A DNA stretch of 64,000 nt from Streptacidiphilus sp. P02-A3a (GCF_014084105.1 NZ_CP048289.1:4163922-4227921); one strand, 5' to 3'. Shown: positions 43,246-52,114, counted from the stretch's first letter. Notes: a model not told the origin generated them from the sequence alone. Translations and numbers: made by a program.

Positions 43246-44267
43246 GTGCCGAACAGAACGAGGGCAGCACCCTGCTGCGGATCGAGGAACTGTCGGTGAC
43301 CTTCGGCCGGCGCGGCGGACGTCCCGGCCGGCAGGTTCTGGACGGAGTGTCGCTGCACGCCCGGGCAGGCGAGATCCTCGGCGTCATCGGCGAGACCGGC
43401 TCCGGCAAGACCACACTGGCCCGGGCCGTGGTCGGCCTGGCCCCGGTCAGCGGCGGTCGGATCACCGTGGACGGGGCCGAGGTCACCGGGCTGCGCGGTC
43501 GGGCGCTGCGGGAGTTCCGCCGCACCGGGCGGGTCCAGTACCTGTTCCAGGACCCGCTGCGCTCGCTCGACCCGGACCTGACGGTCGGCGCGCTGGTCGC
43601 CGAACCGCTCGCGGCGACCGGCACCGGCAGCCGCGAGCAGCGCGCCGACCGCGCCGCCGAGGCGCTGCGCCGGGTCGGCCTGGACGCCGGGATCGCCGAC
43701 CGGCTGCCGGGACAGCTCTCCGGTGGGCAGCGGCAGCGGGTGGCGCTGGCCCGGACCGTGGTCACCCGCCCTCGGCTGCTGCTCGCGGACGAACCGGTGA
43801 GCGCCCTGGACGCGTCCAACCGCAACCATGTGCTGCGGCTGTTCGACCGGCTGCGCGACGAGCTGGACGTGGCCGTCGTCGTCATCTCGCACGACCTCAG
43901 CTCGCTGGCCGGGATCGCCGACCGGATCGCGGTGCTCTACCGCGGGCGGCTGGTCGAACAGGGCCCCACCGCCGAGGTGCTGACCCGCCCGCTGCACCCC
44001 TACACCGCACTGCTGACCGCCTCCGCGCCCAGCGTCCGGCGTGAACACAGCATCCGCGCGGGGCAGTTGCGCCCGCGTGCGGACCTTCCGGGCTGGGCGC
44101 TGCTGGAGGACCAGCGGGGCTGCGGCTTCGCCGCCCGCTGCCCGTTCACCTCCGACGCCTGCCAGGTCGCGCCACCGGCCGCGGGCAGCGCGGGCGGGCG
44201 TGAGGCCGCCTGCCACCACGCCTCCACCTGGCGCGAGCAGCTGGCCGCGCCCGCGCTCGCCGACTGA
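43242..44267 (+). CDS. ABC importer ATPase (DppF-like)
   Basis: A 341-residue ATPase with Walker A GETGSGKT, FQDPLRSLDPDL, signature LSGGQRQRVALARTV, Walker B LLLADEPVSALD, ISHDLSSLAGIADRI, and the Cys-containing C-terminal extension (CGFAARCPFTSDACQ). With the upstream ATPase it makes the heterodimeric motor of the importer. The start overlaps the previous stop (ATGA). Confidence 0.9.
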   Translation: MSAEQNEGSTLLRIEELSVTFGRRGGRPGRQVLDGVSLHARAGEILGVIGETGSGKTTLARAVVGLAPVSGGRITVDGAEVTGLRGRALREFRRTGRVQYLFQDPLRSLDPDLTVGALVAEPLAATGTGSREQRADRAAEALRRVGLDAGIADRLPGQLSGGQRQRVALARTVVTRPRLLLADEPVSALDASNRNHVLRLFDRLRDELDVAVVVISHDLSSLAGIADRIAVLYRGRLVEQGPTAEVLTRPLHPYTALLTASAPSVRREHSIRAGQLRPRADLPGWALLEDQRGCGFAARCPFTSDACQVAPPAAGSAGGREAACHHASTWREQLAAPALAD

Positions 44268-44322
44268 CCCGCACCCACCCGGTTCCCCAAGGCCGTTCCT
44301 CCCCATGATGCAGGAGACACCC

Positions 44323-45447
44323 ATGTCCATCGAGTTCATCGGCATCGCCTCCACCGCGCCGTTCAGCGAGACCGGGACCCCCACCGGGCCGGTCGTCCAG
44401 CCCGGCTACCTGCGCGAACTCGCCCAGGCCCACGAGCGGTCCGGCTTCGACCGGATCCTGGTCGCGCACTCCTCCGGGAGCCCGGACGGCTTCACCGTCG
44501 CCGACCAGGTGCTCACCCACACCACCCGGCTCGGGGTGCTGCTGGCCCACCGGCCCGGTTTCGTCTCGCCGACCCTGGCCGCGCGCAAGTTCGCCACCCT
44601 GGACGCCTTCCACCCGGGCCGGGTCGCCCTGCACGTGATCACCGGCGGCGACGACGCCGACCAGGCCCGGGACGGCGACCTCAGTGACAAGCCCACCCGC
44701 TACCGGCGTACCGACGAGTTCCTGCAGGTGGTCCGCAAGACCTGGACCGCCACCGAGCCCTTCGACCACGACGGGGAGTTCTACCAGGTGCGCGGCGGAC
44801 GCTCGTCGCTGCTGCCGTCCCGGCCGATCCCGGTCTACTTCGGCGGCGCCTCCGACGACGCGGTCCGGGCCGGGGCCAAGCACGCCGACGTGTACGCGTT
44901 CTGGGGAGAGCCGCTGGCCGGTATCGCCGAGCGGATCACCCAGGTCCGCGAGGCCGCCGCGCCGCACGGGCGGGTGCCGAACTTCAGCGTCAGCCTGCGG
45001 CCGATCCCGGCCGCGACCGAGGCCGGGGCGTGGCAGCGGGCCGAGGAGATCCTGCGGCTCACCAAGGAGCGCTCCGGCGAGCTGCGCCGGGCCTTCAAGA
45101 TCGACCACACCGGGCAGCAGGGCTCCCAGCGCCTCCTTGAGTACGCGGCCCAGGGCGACGTCCACGACAAGCGGCTGTGGACCGCGGTGGCCAAGGTCAC
45201 CGGCGCGGCCGGCAACTCGACCGCACTGGTCGGCTCGTACGAGCAGGTCGCCGAGTCGCTGCTGGACTACACCGCGCTGGGCGTCGGCACGCTGCTGATC
45301 CGCGGCTTCTCCCCGCTGGAGGACGCCCGCGACTACGGGACGCTGGTGAGCCTGGTGCGGGAGCAGTCGGAGCGCCAGGGCTTCGTCGGCAACCGCCGAC
45401 CCGTCGAGGACCACGGCCTGGTGGGCGCGGGAGCCGCGGGCGCATGA
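44323..45447 (+). CDS. LLM-class flavin monooxygenase (SsuD-like) 1
   Basis: A 374-residue luciferase-like TIM-barrel monooxygenase that uses FMNH2 and O2. Features: FDRILVAHSSGSPDGFTVADQVL-type N-terminal sequence, HRPGFVSPTLAARKFATLD, HVITGGDDADQARDGDL, DEFLQVVRKTW, PVYFGGASDDAVRAGAKHADVYAFWGEP and GTLLIRGFSPLEDARDYG. This pattern is shared with alkanesulfonate monooxygenases of the SsuD/SfnG group, which release sulfite from sulfonates or act on sulfones. An AGGAG site precedes the ATG by 7 nt. It is more than a third identical by eye to the 46.7-kb paralogue. Confidence 0.87.
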   Translation: MSIEFIGIASTAPFSETGTPTGPVVQPGYLRELAQAHERSGFDRILVAHSSGSPDGFTVADQVLTHTTRLGVLLAHRPGFVSPTLAARKFATLDAFHPGRVALHVITGGDDADQARDGDLSDKPTRYRRTDEFLQVVRKTWTATEPFDHDGEFYQVRGGRSSLLPSRPIPVYFGGASDDAVRAGAKHADVYAFWGEPLAGIAERITQVREAAAPHGRVPNFSVSLRPIPAATEAGAWQRAEEILRLTKERSGELRRAFKIDHTGQQGSQRLLEYAAQGDVHDKRLWTAVAKVTGAAGNSTALVGSYEQVAESLLDYTALGVGTLLIRGFSPLEDARDYGTLVSLVREQSERQGFVGNRRPVEDHGLVGAGAAGA

Positions 45448-46691
45448 GCCGGAACCGCCCCGCACCCGACCGCCCCGCACCCGGCCTTCCCGCGCCCGAC
45501 CTCGACCGGCTGCCCCGGGTCGCCGCCGCGCTGGCGGCCCGCGCCGCCGAACACGACCGCGACGCGAGCTTCCCCTACGAGGGCGTCGCCGCCGTGCACC
45601 AGGCGGGGCTGCTCACCGCGACCGTCGGCCGCGCGCACGGCGGCCCCGGCGCCGGGCTCGCCGACACCGTCCGGATCCTGCGGGTCCTGGGCGGCGGAGA
45701 CCCGGCGGTCGCCCTGGTCACCGCGATGACCCTGTTCACCCACGCCGCCCAGGCCCGCAACGGCGCCTGGCCGCGACCGGCGTACGAGCGGCTGCTGACG
45801 GCATCAGCCGACGGGCCGGTGCTGGTCAACGCGCTGCGGGTGGAGCCGGACCTCGGCTCGCCGGTGCGCGGCGGCCTGCCCGCGACCGTGGCCCGGCAGC
45901 GCGGCGACCACTGGGAACTGACCGGCCACAAGATCTTCTCCACCGGCGCGGAGGCCCTCGGCCGGATGCTGGTCTGGGCCCGCACCGACGAAGCCGCGCC
46001 CCGGGTCGGCTCGTTCCTGGTCCAGCCGGGCAGCCCCGGACTGACCGTGCTGCCCACCTGGAACCACCTCGGCCTGCGGGCCAGCCGCAGCGACGACGTC
46101 CGGCTGGACGCGGTCGCGGTCCCGCTCGGAGACGTCATCGGCCTCGCCGCTCCCGGAACCGACGGGGGAAGGGACGTCGTCAGCGGCGCCTGGAACGCGC
46201 TCGGCCTGACCGCCCTCTACCTCGGGGTCGCCCGCGCCGCCCAGCACTGGCTCACCGGCTTCCTGCACCAGCGCACCCCGACCGCCCTCGGCGCGCCGCT
46301 GGCCACGCTGCCGCGCTTCCAGACCGCGGTCGGTGAGATCGACACCGCGCTCACCGGCGCGGAACGGCTGGTCGGCGCGCTGGCCCGGGCCACCGACCAG
46401 GGGGACGCGGCGGCAGCCGAGGACGCCGGCGCGGCCAAGGTCATCGGCACCCGCGCCGCCATCGGCGCGGTCGAACAGGCGGTCGCTCTGATCGGCAACC
46501 ACGGCCTCACCCAGGACAACCCCCTGCAACGGCACCTGCGCGACGTCCTGTGCAGCCGGGTGCACACCCCCCAGGACGACACGGTCCTGCTCGCCGCCGG
46601 ACGGGCCGCCCTGGCCCGCCGGTCCACCGCTTCCGCACCCGCCCCGACACCCGCCCCGACACCCGCCCCGACACCCACAGAAGGCAGCTGA
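45444..46691 (+). CDS. Acyl-CoA dehydrogenase-like flavoprotein (SfnC/DszC-type)
   Basis: A 415-residue member of the acyl-CoA dehydrogenase fold. FPYEGVAAVHQAGLLTATVG, GGGDPAVALVTAMTLF, WELTGHKIFSTGAEAL, TWNHLGLRASRSDDVRLD, and the C-terminal LIGNHGLTQDNPLQRHLRDVLCSRVHTPQDD resemble the SfnC/DszC-type flavin-dependent monooxygenases in sulfur-assimilation clusters rather than true beta-oxidation enzymes; the usual catalytic Glu is replaced by this C-terminal RHLRD...HTPQDD region. The start overlaps the LLM stop by 4 nt. The C-terminus ends in an APTP repeat. Confidence 0.82.
   Translation: MSRNRPAPDRPAPGLPAPDLDRLPRVAAALAARAAEHDRDASFPYEGVAAVHQAGLLTATVGRAHGGPGAGLADTVRILRVLGGGDPAVALVTAMTLFTHAAQARNGAWPRPAYERLLTASADGPVLVNALRVEPDLGSPVRGGLPATVARQRGDHWELTGHKIFSTGAEALGRMLVWARTDEAAPRVGSFLVQPGSPGLTVLPTWNHLGLRASRSDDVRLDAVAVPLGDVIGLAAPGTDGGRDVVSGAWNALGLTALYLGVARAAQHWLTGFLHQRTPTALGAPLATLPRFQTAVGEIDTALTGAERLVGALARATDQGDAAAAEDAGAAKVIGTRAAIGAVEQAVALIGNHGLTQDNPLQRHLRDVLCSRVHTPQDDTVLLAAGRAALARRSTASAPAPTPAPTPAPTPTEGS
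46641..46676 (+). repeat. Three 12-bp tandem repeats encoding APTP
   Basis: GCCCCGACACCC is repeated three times at 46641-46652, 46653-46664 and 46665-46676 in the last codons of the SfnC-like gene, adding an Ala-Pro-Thr-Pro tail. The unit is a multiple of 3, so copy number changes would only alter tail length. Confidence 0.9.
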
Positions 46692-46694
46692 CCC

Positions 46695-47861
46695 ATGAGC
46701 GTCGAATTCATCGGCATGATCGGCACCCGCGACGGATCGGAGACCCGGCCACCGTCCGGACCCGTGGTCGACCCCGACTACACCCGCCGCTTCGCCCGGG
46801 CCCACGAGGAGGCCGGGTTCGACCGGATCCTCATCGGCTACGGCTCCAGCCAGCCCGACGGCACCCAGGTCGCCGCCCACGTCGCCGCCCACACCGAACG
46901 CCTGGGCCTGCTCGTCGCCCACCGGCCCGGCTTCGTCGCGCCCACGCTCGCCGCCCGCACCTTCGCCACCCTGGACCAGTTCTCCGGCGGCCGGGTCGCG
47001 GTCCACATCATCACCGGCGGCCACGACACCGAGCAGCGCCGCGACGGCGACCACCTGCCCAAGGACGAGCGCTACGACCGCACCGACGAGTACCTCGACG
47101 TCCTCACCCGCGCCTGGACCGAGGACGAGCCCTTCGGACTGGAAGGCCGCTACTACCGCTTCGAGGACTTCCACGCCGAGGTCCGCCCGGTCCAGCAGCC
47201 GCGCATCCCGCTGTACTTCGGCGGATCCTCCCCGGCCGCCTACCGGGTCGGCGGCAAGCACGCCGACGTCTTCGCGCTGTGGGGCGAGCCACTGGCCGAG
47301 ACCGCGCAGCAGATCGCCTCCGTCCGCGCCGCCGCCGAGGCCGCCGGGCGGACCACCCCGCCCCGGATCAGCGTCTCCTTCCGACCGATCCTCGGTGCGA
47401 CCGAGGAGGCCGCCTGGGAACGCGCGCACGGCATCCTGGACACCATCAAGGGCCACGGCGCGAAGAACCCGCTGTTCGGCCGCCGCCGGGCGATCCTGCC
47501 GGTCGGCCCCGACGCGCGGCCGCAGAACTCCGGCTCGCAGCGGCTGCTCGCCGCCGCGGCCAAGGCCGACCGGCACGACCGGGCACTGTGGACCGCCCCC
47601 GCCGCCGCCACCGGCGCCGCCGGGAACTCCACCGCCCTGGTCGGCACCCCGGAAACGGTCGCCCAGGCCCTGCTCGACTACGTCGACATCGGCGTGACCA
47701 CCCTGCTGATCCGCGGCTACGACCCGCTGGACGACGCGGTCGACTACGGCAAGCAACTGCTGCCCCTGGTACGCCAGGAGATCGCCAACCGCGAGAACGC
47801 CGCCCGTGGAAGCGCCGCCGCCCGCACCCCGCTGGTGTCGGTCCCCGGCGGTGCCCGATGA
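46695..47861 (+). CDS. LLM-class flavin monooxygenase (SsuD-like) 2
   Basis: A 388-residue paralogue of the first LLM enzyme, with EFIGMIGTRDGSETRPPSGP, FDRILIGYGSSQPDGTQ, HRPGFVAPTLAARTFATLD, HIITGGHDTEQRRDGD, IPLYFGGSSPAAYRVGGKHADVFALWGEPL and TTLLIRGYDPLDDAVDYG. The HITGGHDTEQ(R)RDGD and FGGSS blocks are typical of alkanesulfonate/dimethylsulfone monooxygenases. Two such enzymes in one operon suggest successive oxidations or two substrates. It is coupled to the next gene by ATGA. Confidence 0.87.
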   Translation: MSVEFIGMIGTRDGSETRPPSGPVVDPDYTRRFARAHEEAGFDRILIGYGSSQPDGTQVAAHVAAHTERLGLLVAHRPGFVAPTLAARTFATLDQFSGGRVAVHIITGGHDTEQRRDGDHLPKDERYDRTDEYLDVLTRAWTEDEPFGLEGRYYRFEDFHAEVRPVQQPRIPLYFGGSSPAAYRVGGKHADVFALWGEPLAETAQQIASVRAAAEAAGRTTPPRISVSFRPILGATEEAAWERAHGILDTIKGHGAKNPLFGRRRAILPVGPDARPQNSGSQRLLAAAAKADRHDRALWTAPAAATGAAGNSTALVGTPETVAQALLDYVDIGVTTLLIRGYDPLDDAVDYGKQLLPLVRQEIANRENAARGSAAARTPLVSVPGGAR

Positions 47862-48634
47862 CCGCCCCCGCCACCAACCGCGCCACCAACCGCGACACCG
47901 CCCGCGGCACCAGCTGGCACCCCGACCAGGGCCTGCTGCCGCGCGGCACCCTGGTGCTGCTCCCCGGCCGTGGCGAGCACCCCGGCGTGTACGAGCGCTT
48001 CGGCCGCCGACTTGCCGCCGACGCCTACGTGGTGCACGTCCTCGACACCGCCGGACCGGACCAGCGGGCCGCCGTCGCGGAGATCGCCCGGCTGGCCGGG
48101 GGCGCGCCGGTCCCGCTGGTCCTGGCCGGCTCCGACACCGGCGCGCTGCGAGCGCTGGCCGCCGCCGCCGACCCGTCGCTGCGCATCGACGCGCTCCTGC
48201 TGGCAGGCACCGCACTCGCCGATGACGGAACGTCAATCACCGACTGGGAGGGGGAGTTGACCGCTCGTACGGCCTGCCCCACGCACCGGGGGCGGCTGGA
48301 CGCGGACCCCGGCTTCGACCGGGGCAGCCTGGCCGAGCCGGTCCCGGCCTCGATCACCCGGGCCGCCGACCGGGCCGCACGGCAACTCGGCGACCTCCCG
48401 GTGCTGCTGATCCACGGGGACGCCGACACCGTCAGCCCGGTCGCCGAGGCCCGCCGCCTGGCATCGGCCCTGCCGGGGGCGGTGCTGGCGACCGTCACCG
48501 GCGGACGGCACGACGCGCTCAACGACATCTCCCACCGCAGCGTCGCCGCCACCGTCGTCCAGTGGCTGGAACGCCTGCGGGGCGGACCCGGGTCGCCGGC
48601 CGTGGTGACCCTCAGCACCGCCGAGCGGCCGTAG
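47858..48634 (+). CDS. Alpha/beta hydrolase of the sulfur operon
   Basis: A 258-residue alpha/beta hydrolase. VLLPGRGEHPGVYERFGRRLA gives the oxyanion loop; the elbow is VLAGSDTGALRALAA, where the nucleophile position of GxDxG is Asp; VLLIHGDADTVSPVAEARRL supplies the acid residue region and GGRHDALNDI the catalytic His. The first 20 residues are polar and probably disordered. It may hydrolyse a thioester or ester of the imported substrate. The start overlaps the LLM 2 stop by 4 nt. A 13-bp hairpin follows it. Confidence 0.78.
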   Translation: MTAPATNRATNRDTARGTSWHPDQGLLPRGTLVLLPGRGEHPGVYERFGRRLAADAYVVHVLDTAGPDQRAAVAEIARLAGGAPVPLVLAGSDTGALRALAAAADPSLRIDALLLAGTALADDGTSITDWEGELTARTACPTHRGRLDADPGFDRGSLAEPVPASITRAADRAARQLGDLPVLLIHGDADTVSPVAEARRLASALPGAVLATVTGGRHDALNDISHRSVAATVVQWLERLRGGPGSPAVVTLSTAERP

Positions 48635-48639
48635 CCGCC

Positions 48640-48677
48640 CCGCTGTCCAGCCGCTCCCCGGACCGGCTGGACAGCGG
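48640..48677 (+). terminator. Hairpin between hydrolase and third monooxygenase gene
   Basis: CCGCTGTCCAGCC (48640-48652) and GGCTGGACAGCGG (48665-48677) form a perfect 13-bp stem with a 12-nt loop just after the hydrolase stop. There is no T-run. It may terminate or attenuate before the LLM 3-reductase pair. Confidence 0.6.
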
Positions 48678-48783
48678 CTCGGACCCGCCGGTCCCGCTCC
48701 CAGCCCCATTCCCAGCCCTGCTTGCAGTCCGACTCCCTGTCCCACCACGCGATCCACCCCAGCGAGGAGAACCGGTTCCGCTC

Positions 48784-49941
48784 ATGGCCCTGCACCCGCA
48801 CTGGTACCTGCCCACCTCGGGCGACGGCCGGGACGTGGTCGGCTGGGTGCACTCCCGCATCGCCACCGCCGCACCCCGCCCCACCGACCGCGCGCCCACC
48901 ATCGACTACCTCGCCGACGTCGCCCGCGCCGCCGAACGCCTCGGCTACGAGTCGGTGCTGACACCCGTCGGCACCTGGTGCGAGGACCCCTGGATCACCA
49001 CCGCCGCGCTGCTGCGGGAGACCCGTACCCTGCGCTTCGTCGTCGCCCAGCGGCCCGACGCGCTCAGCCCGACCCTGGCCGCCCAGATGGCCGCCAGCTA
49101 CCAGCGGATCTCGGGCGGCAGGCTGCTGCTGAACATCGTCACCGGCTCCGACGACGAGGAGCAGCGCCGCTACGGCGACTGGCTCGACCACGACGCCCGC
49201 TACGCCCGGACCGACGAGTGGCTGACCGTGCTGCGCGGCGCCTGGTCCGGCCAACCGCTGGACCACCACGGCCCGCACTACCGGGTGGCCGGGGCGACCG
49301 TCGCCGAGGCACCCGATCCGACCCCGCCGATACTGCTCGGCGGCACCTCCGAACCCGCGCTCCGGGCCGCCGCCGCCCACGCCGACGTCCACCTCAGCTG
49401 GGGCGAACCCCCGGCCGCGCTCGCCCCCAGACTGGCCCGGGTCACCGAGTTGGCGCAGCGGAACGGCCGCCGGGTGGGCTTCGGCGTCCGGCTGCACGTG
49501 ATCACCCGCGACACCGCCGCCGAGGCCTGGGCCGAGGCCGACCGGCTGCTACGGGCGATGGACCCGGCCGCGGTCGCCCTGGCCCAGGCCCGGGCCGCCC
49601 GCACCTCCTCCGAGGGCCAGCGCCGGATGACCGCCCTGCACCGCGGCCGCACCGACGGCCTGGAGATCTCGCCCAACCTCTGGGCGGGCTTCGGCCTGCT
49701 GCGCCGCCACGCCGGAACCGCGCTGGTGGGCAGTCACCAACAGGTCGCCGAGCGCCTCGCCGAGTACCACGCGCTGGGCATGGAGCAGGTGCTGCTGTCC
49801 GGCCAGCCCCACCTGGAGGAGGCCCACTGGTTCGCCGAGGGCGTCCTGCCGCTGCTCCGCCGCGACGGCCTGCTCGCCGCGAACCCCGTCCCGTCCCGGC
49901 TCCCCGCCACCCCACCCGCACTGGAAAGGACCCCCCGATGA
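48784..49941 (+). CDS. LLM-class flavin monooxygenase (SsuD-like) 3
   Basis: A 385-residue luciferase-like monooxygenase closer to true SsuD than the other two. HWYLPTSGDGRDVVG, RLGYESVLTPVGTWCEDPWITTAAL, FVVAQRPDALSPTLAAQMAA, RLLLNIVTGSDDEEQRRYGD, ILLGGTSEPALRAAAAHADVHLSWGEPPAAL and AGTALVGSHQQVAERLAEYHALGMEQVLLSG match alkanesulfonate monooxygenase. It is followed, with a 4-nt overlap, by a flavin reductase gene, as expected for the two-component system. An AGGAG lies about 16 nt upstream of the ATG, rather far. Confidence 0.88.
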   Translation: MALHPHWYLPTSGDGRDVVGWVHSRIATAAPRPTDRAPTIDYLADVARAAERLGYESVLTPVGTWCEDPWITTAALLRETRTLRFVVAQRPDALSPTLAAQMAASYQRISGGRLLLNIVTGSDDEEQRRYGDWLDHDARYARTDEWLTVLRGAWSGQPLDHHGPHYRVAGATVAEAPDPTPPILLGGTSEPALRAAAAHADVHLSWGEPPAALAPRLARVTELAQRNGRRVGFGVRLHVITRDTAAEAWAEADRLLRAMDPAAVALAQARAARTSSEGQRRMTALHRGRTDGLEISPNLWAGFGLLRRHAGTALVGSHQQVAERLAEYHALGMEQVLLSGQPHLEEAHWFAEGVLPLLRRDGLLAANPVPSRLPATPPALERTPR

Positions 49942-50441
49942 CCGCCGCCGTCACCGCCGCCCCCGCCGACCTGCTCCGCCGGACCCTGCGCCGTCACGCC
50001 GCCGGGGTGACCGTGCTGACCGTGCCCGGACCGGCCGGGTTCACCGCCACCTCGTTCACCTCGGTGTCGCTGGAACCCGCGCTGGTCTCCTTCTACCTCT
50101 CCTCGACCGCCTCCACCGCCGCCGCGGTCCGTGCCGCGGGCATCTTCGCGGTGCACGTCCTGTCCGAGGACCAGGCCGGGCTCGCCCGCCGCTTCGCCAC
50201 CAGCGGCACCGACCGCTTCGCCGGTACCGACTGGTCGGCCGGTCCCGAAGGCGTACCGCTGCTGGACGGCGTCCCGGCATGGCTCACCGCGCGCCCGGTA
50301 CTGCGTCAGACGGTGGGGGACCACCTGCTGGTGGTCGGCGAGGTGCTGGACGCCGGGGGCTCCGGCGACAGCTCACCGCTGCTCCACCACAGCGGCGGCT
50401 TCGGCGGCTACCACCCCCTGGTCCCCGGCACGGGGGAGTGA
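49938..50441 (+). CDS. NAD(P)H:flavin reductase
   Basis: A 167-residue flavin reductase of the HpaC/FRED family. LRRTLRRHAAGVTVLTVPGPAGFTATSFTSVSLEPALVSFYL is the FMN-binding N-terminal part (AGVTVLT..GFTATSFTSVSL), with the FAVHVLSEDQAGLARRFA helix and GDHLLVVGEVLDAG strand. It would provide FMNH2 to the three LLM monooxygenases and the SfnC-like enzyme. It is the last intact gene of the sulfur operon; the next 180 bp hold a deletion scar. Confidence 0.88.
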   Translation: MTAAVTAAPADLLRRTLRRHAAGVTVLTVPGPAGFTATSFTSVSLEPALVSFYLSSTASTAAAVRAAGIFAVHVLSEDQAGLARRFATSGTDRFAGTDWSAGPEGVPLLDGVPAWLTARPVLRQTVGDHLLVVGEVLDAGGSGDSSPLLHHSGGFGGYHPLVPGTGE

Positions 50442-50494
50442 GTCCGGGCCGCCGCCCTTCGGCCTCCGGCGAGGGCGCCGGGTGCGGGCGCCGC

Positions 50495-50615
50495 TCACTG
50501 GTCCCGGTGGTGCGAGGTGAGGACCGCCAGCACGGCGGCGACCAGCGTCCAGGTGGCGAGGACGATCCAGGCTCCGGTCGGCGTCCACTGCCACGGGTCG
50601 GTGGGGGACGGGTCG
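50495..50615 (-). pseudogene. C-terminal remnant of an ABC transporter permease
   Basis: On the minus strand FDPSPTDPWQWTPTGAWIV followed by LATWTLVAAVLAVLTSHHRDQ and a TGA at 50495 reads as the last extracellular loop, last transmembrane helix and cytoplasmic tail of an ABC-2/MacB-type permease. There is no upstream coding sequence in the same frame beyond about 50615, where it meets the truncated response regulator head-to-head. The call is inferred from composition, not from a family motif. Confidence 0.5.
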
Positions 50616-50617
50616 AA

Positions 50618-51103
50618 ATGCCCGGCATGGACGGCATCGAGGCAACCCGCCTGGTCACCGCGGGCCAGGCGGACGGGCGCGTGGTCGTGCTGACCACCTT
50701 CGACGACGACGACCACGTCTACGCCGCACTGCGCGCGGGAGCGTCCGGCTTCCTGGTCAAGGACATGGCACTGGACGACATCCTCGGCGCGATACGGGTG
50801 GTCGCCGCCGGGGACGCCCTGATCGCCCCGAGCGTCACCCGCCGACTGATCGCCGAGTTCGCCGCCCGGCGCGAACCCGCCCCCGCGGCGCGGCGGGTGA
50901 GCGGCATCACCGACCGCGAGCGTGAGATCCTCACCCTCGTCGGACGCGGCCTGTCCAACACCGAGATCGCCGCCGACCTGGTCATCAGCATCGCCACCGT
51001 CAAGACCTACGTGACCCGGCTGCTCTCGAAACTGGACGCCCGCGACCGCGTCCAGCTGGTCATCCTCGCCTACGAGACGGGCCTGGTGACACTGCCCCGT
51101 TGA
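50618..51103 (+). pseudogene. NarL/LuxR-type response regulator lacking its N-terminus
   Basis: A 161-residue fragment. It begins at MPGMDGIEATR, which in intact regulators directly follows the phosphorylated Asp (VLMDVRMPGMDG). The missing part is about 50 residues with the acidic pocket and phospho-acceptor. What remains is the receiver half (VVVLTTFDDDDHVYAAL with the Thr switch, GFLVKDM with Lys) and an intact LuxR HTH (ITDREREILTLVGRGLSNTEIAADL, STVKTYVTRLLSKL-like IATVKTYVTRLLSKL). There is no ribosome site near 50618. A head-to-head junction with a permease remnant indicates a deletion. Confidence 0.8.
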
Positions 51104-51158
51104 ACGGGGGGCGGCTTCCTGCCGGAGTCCGTCGGTACACCTGGCCGGTCAGGCCCGC

Positions 51159-52082
51159 TCAGGCGGTGGTCCGCAGATGTTCGTGCGCCCACTCCTCGAA
51201 GCTGGTCAGGTCGATGCCCAGCGCACGAGCGAACTGCGGCCGGGCCGGCTGGCCGACCACCTCCATGAACTCGTGCGTGGCACCCATGTCTCCCATTCCG
51301 GCGGCGCGGGCCTGTTCCTCGGTCATGTCCGGGGCCGTCAGCGGGACGCCCAGGGCGCGGGAGAGGATCTCGGCGATTTCGGTCATGGTCAGGTAATCGC
51401 TGGTGAGCTCCAGTTCCACGCGGTGGAACTCGGCGGGGGCGGAGATGGCAGCCGCAGCGGCTCGACCCACGTCTTTGGCTGCTACGAGTGCCAGGTGCGT
51501 GCTCGGTTTGACGACGGTGACCAGACCCCCTTCGACGCCGCGGGGGAAGTAGAACCGCATGGACGGTTCGAAGTTCTCCATGAAGAACGACGGCTTGAGC
51601 AACGTCCAGTGGGGAAAGTCGAGTTCGCGCAGCCGGTCCTGGATCGCAAGCTTCGTGCCGAGCGGGGCATCCATCACCGCCCACCGTCCTTCGGCCCAGC
51701 CCGGGGCCTCGACGTGCTGTCCCACGCCGCTGGTGGAGGACTGGACGAACTGCTCCACACCGGCGGCTCGCGCAGTCGTCATGAGGTTGTCCGCCTGGCT
51801 GACCTCGCCGGCGAAGTCGAACCCCTGCTCGGTGTATGCGGGCATCTGCACGGAGAAGACGGCCCGCACGCCGTCCATGGCCGCCTCAAGGGTCGCAGGT
51901 TCGGTGAGATCACCCACGAACAGGCTGGCGCCGAGTGCTTCGACGGCCCGCGCACGCGGCGTGCTCGGGTCGCGCACCAGGGCGCGCACCGGTATTCCCC
52001 GCGCGAGCAGGGCGCGGGCGGTGGCACCGCCTTGGCGGCCAGTGGCACCGGCGACGAGAACCGGTGTTGCGGCAGTGGTCAT
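51159..52082 (-). CDS. NmrA/HSCARG-like NAD(P)-binding protein
   Basis: A 307-residue atypical SDR with the N-terminal nucleotide-binding VLVAGATGRQGGATARALL, ALVRDPSTPRARAVEALGASLFVGDLTEP and FVQSSTSGVGQHVEAPGWAEG. The Tyr-x3-Lys pair of classical SDRs is not evident. NmrA-like proteins act as redox sensors or quinone/azo reductases; the divergent TetR arrangement points to an electrophile-inducible reductase. ATG 52082 is preferred because GGAG lies 8 nt upstream; ATG 52088 is too close to that site. Confidence 0.85.
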   Translation of the reverse strand: MTTAATPVLVAGATGRQGGATARALLARGIPVRALVRDPSTPRARAVEALGASLFVGDLTEPATLEAAMDGVRAVFSVQMPAYTEQGFDFAGEVSQADNLMTTARAAGVEQFVQSSTSGVGQHVEAPGWAEGRWAVMDAPLGTKLAIQDRLRELDFPHWTLLKPSFFMENFEPSMRFYFPRGVEGGLVTVVKPSTHLALVAAKDVGRAAAAAISAPAEFHRVELELTSDYLTMTEIAEILSRALGVPLTAPDMTEEQARAAGMGDMGATHEFMEVVGQPARPQFARALGIDLTSFEEWAHEHLRTTA

Positions 52083-52114
52083 CTGCACATCTCCTCAGCG
52101 ATCACGCACATCAC

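Noticed and set aside
46641-46676. Second phase-variation candidate in the SfnC-like gene
   Set aside because: The 12-bp unit keeps the frame and lies in a disordered C-terminal tail, so slippage would have little effect.
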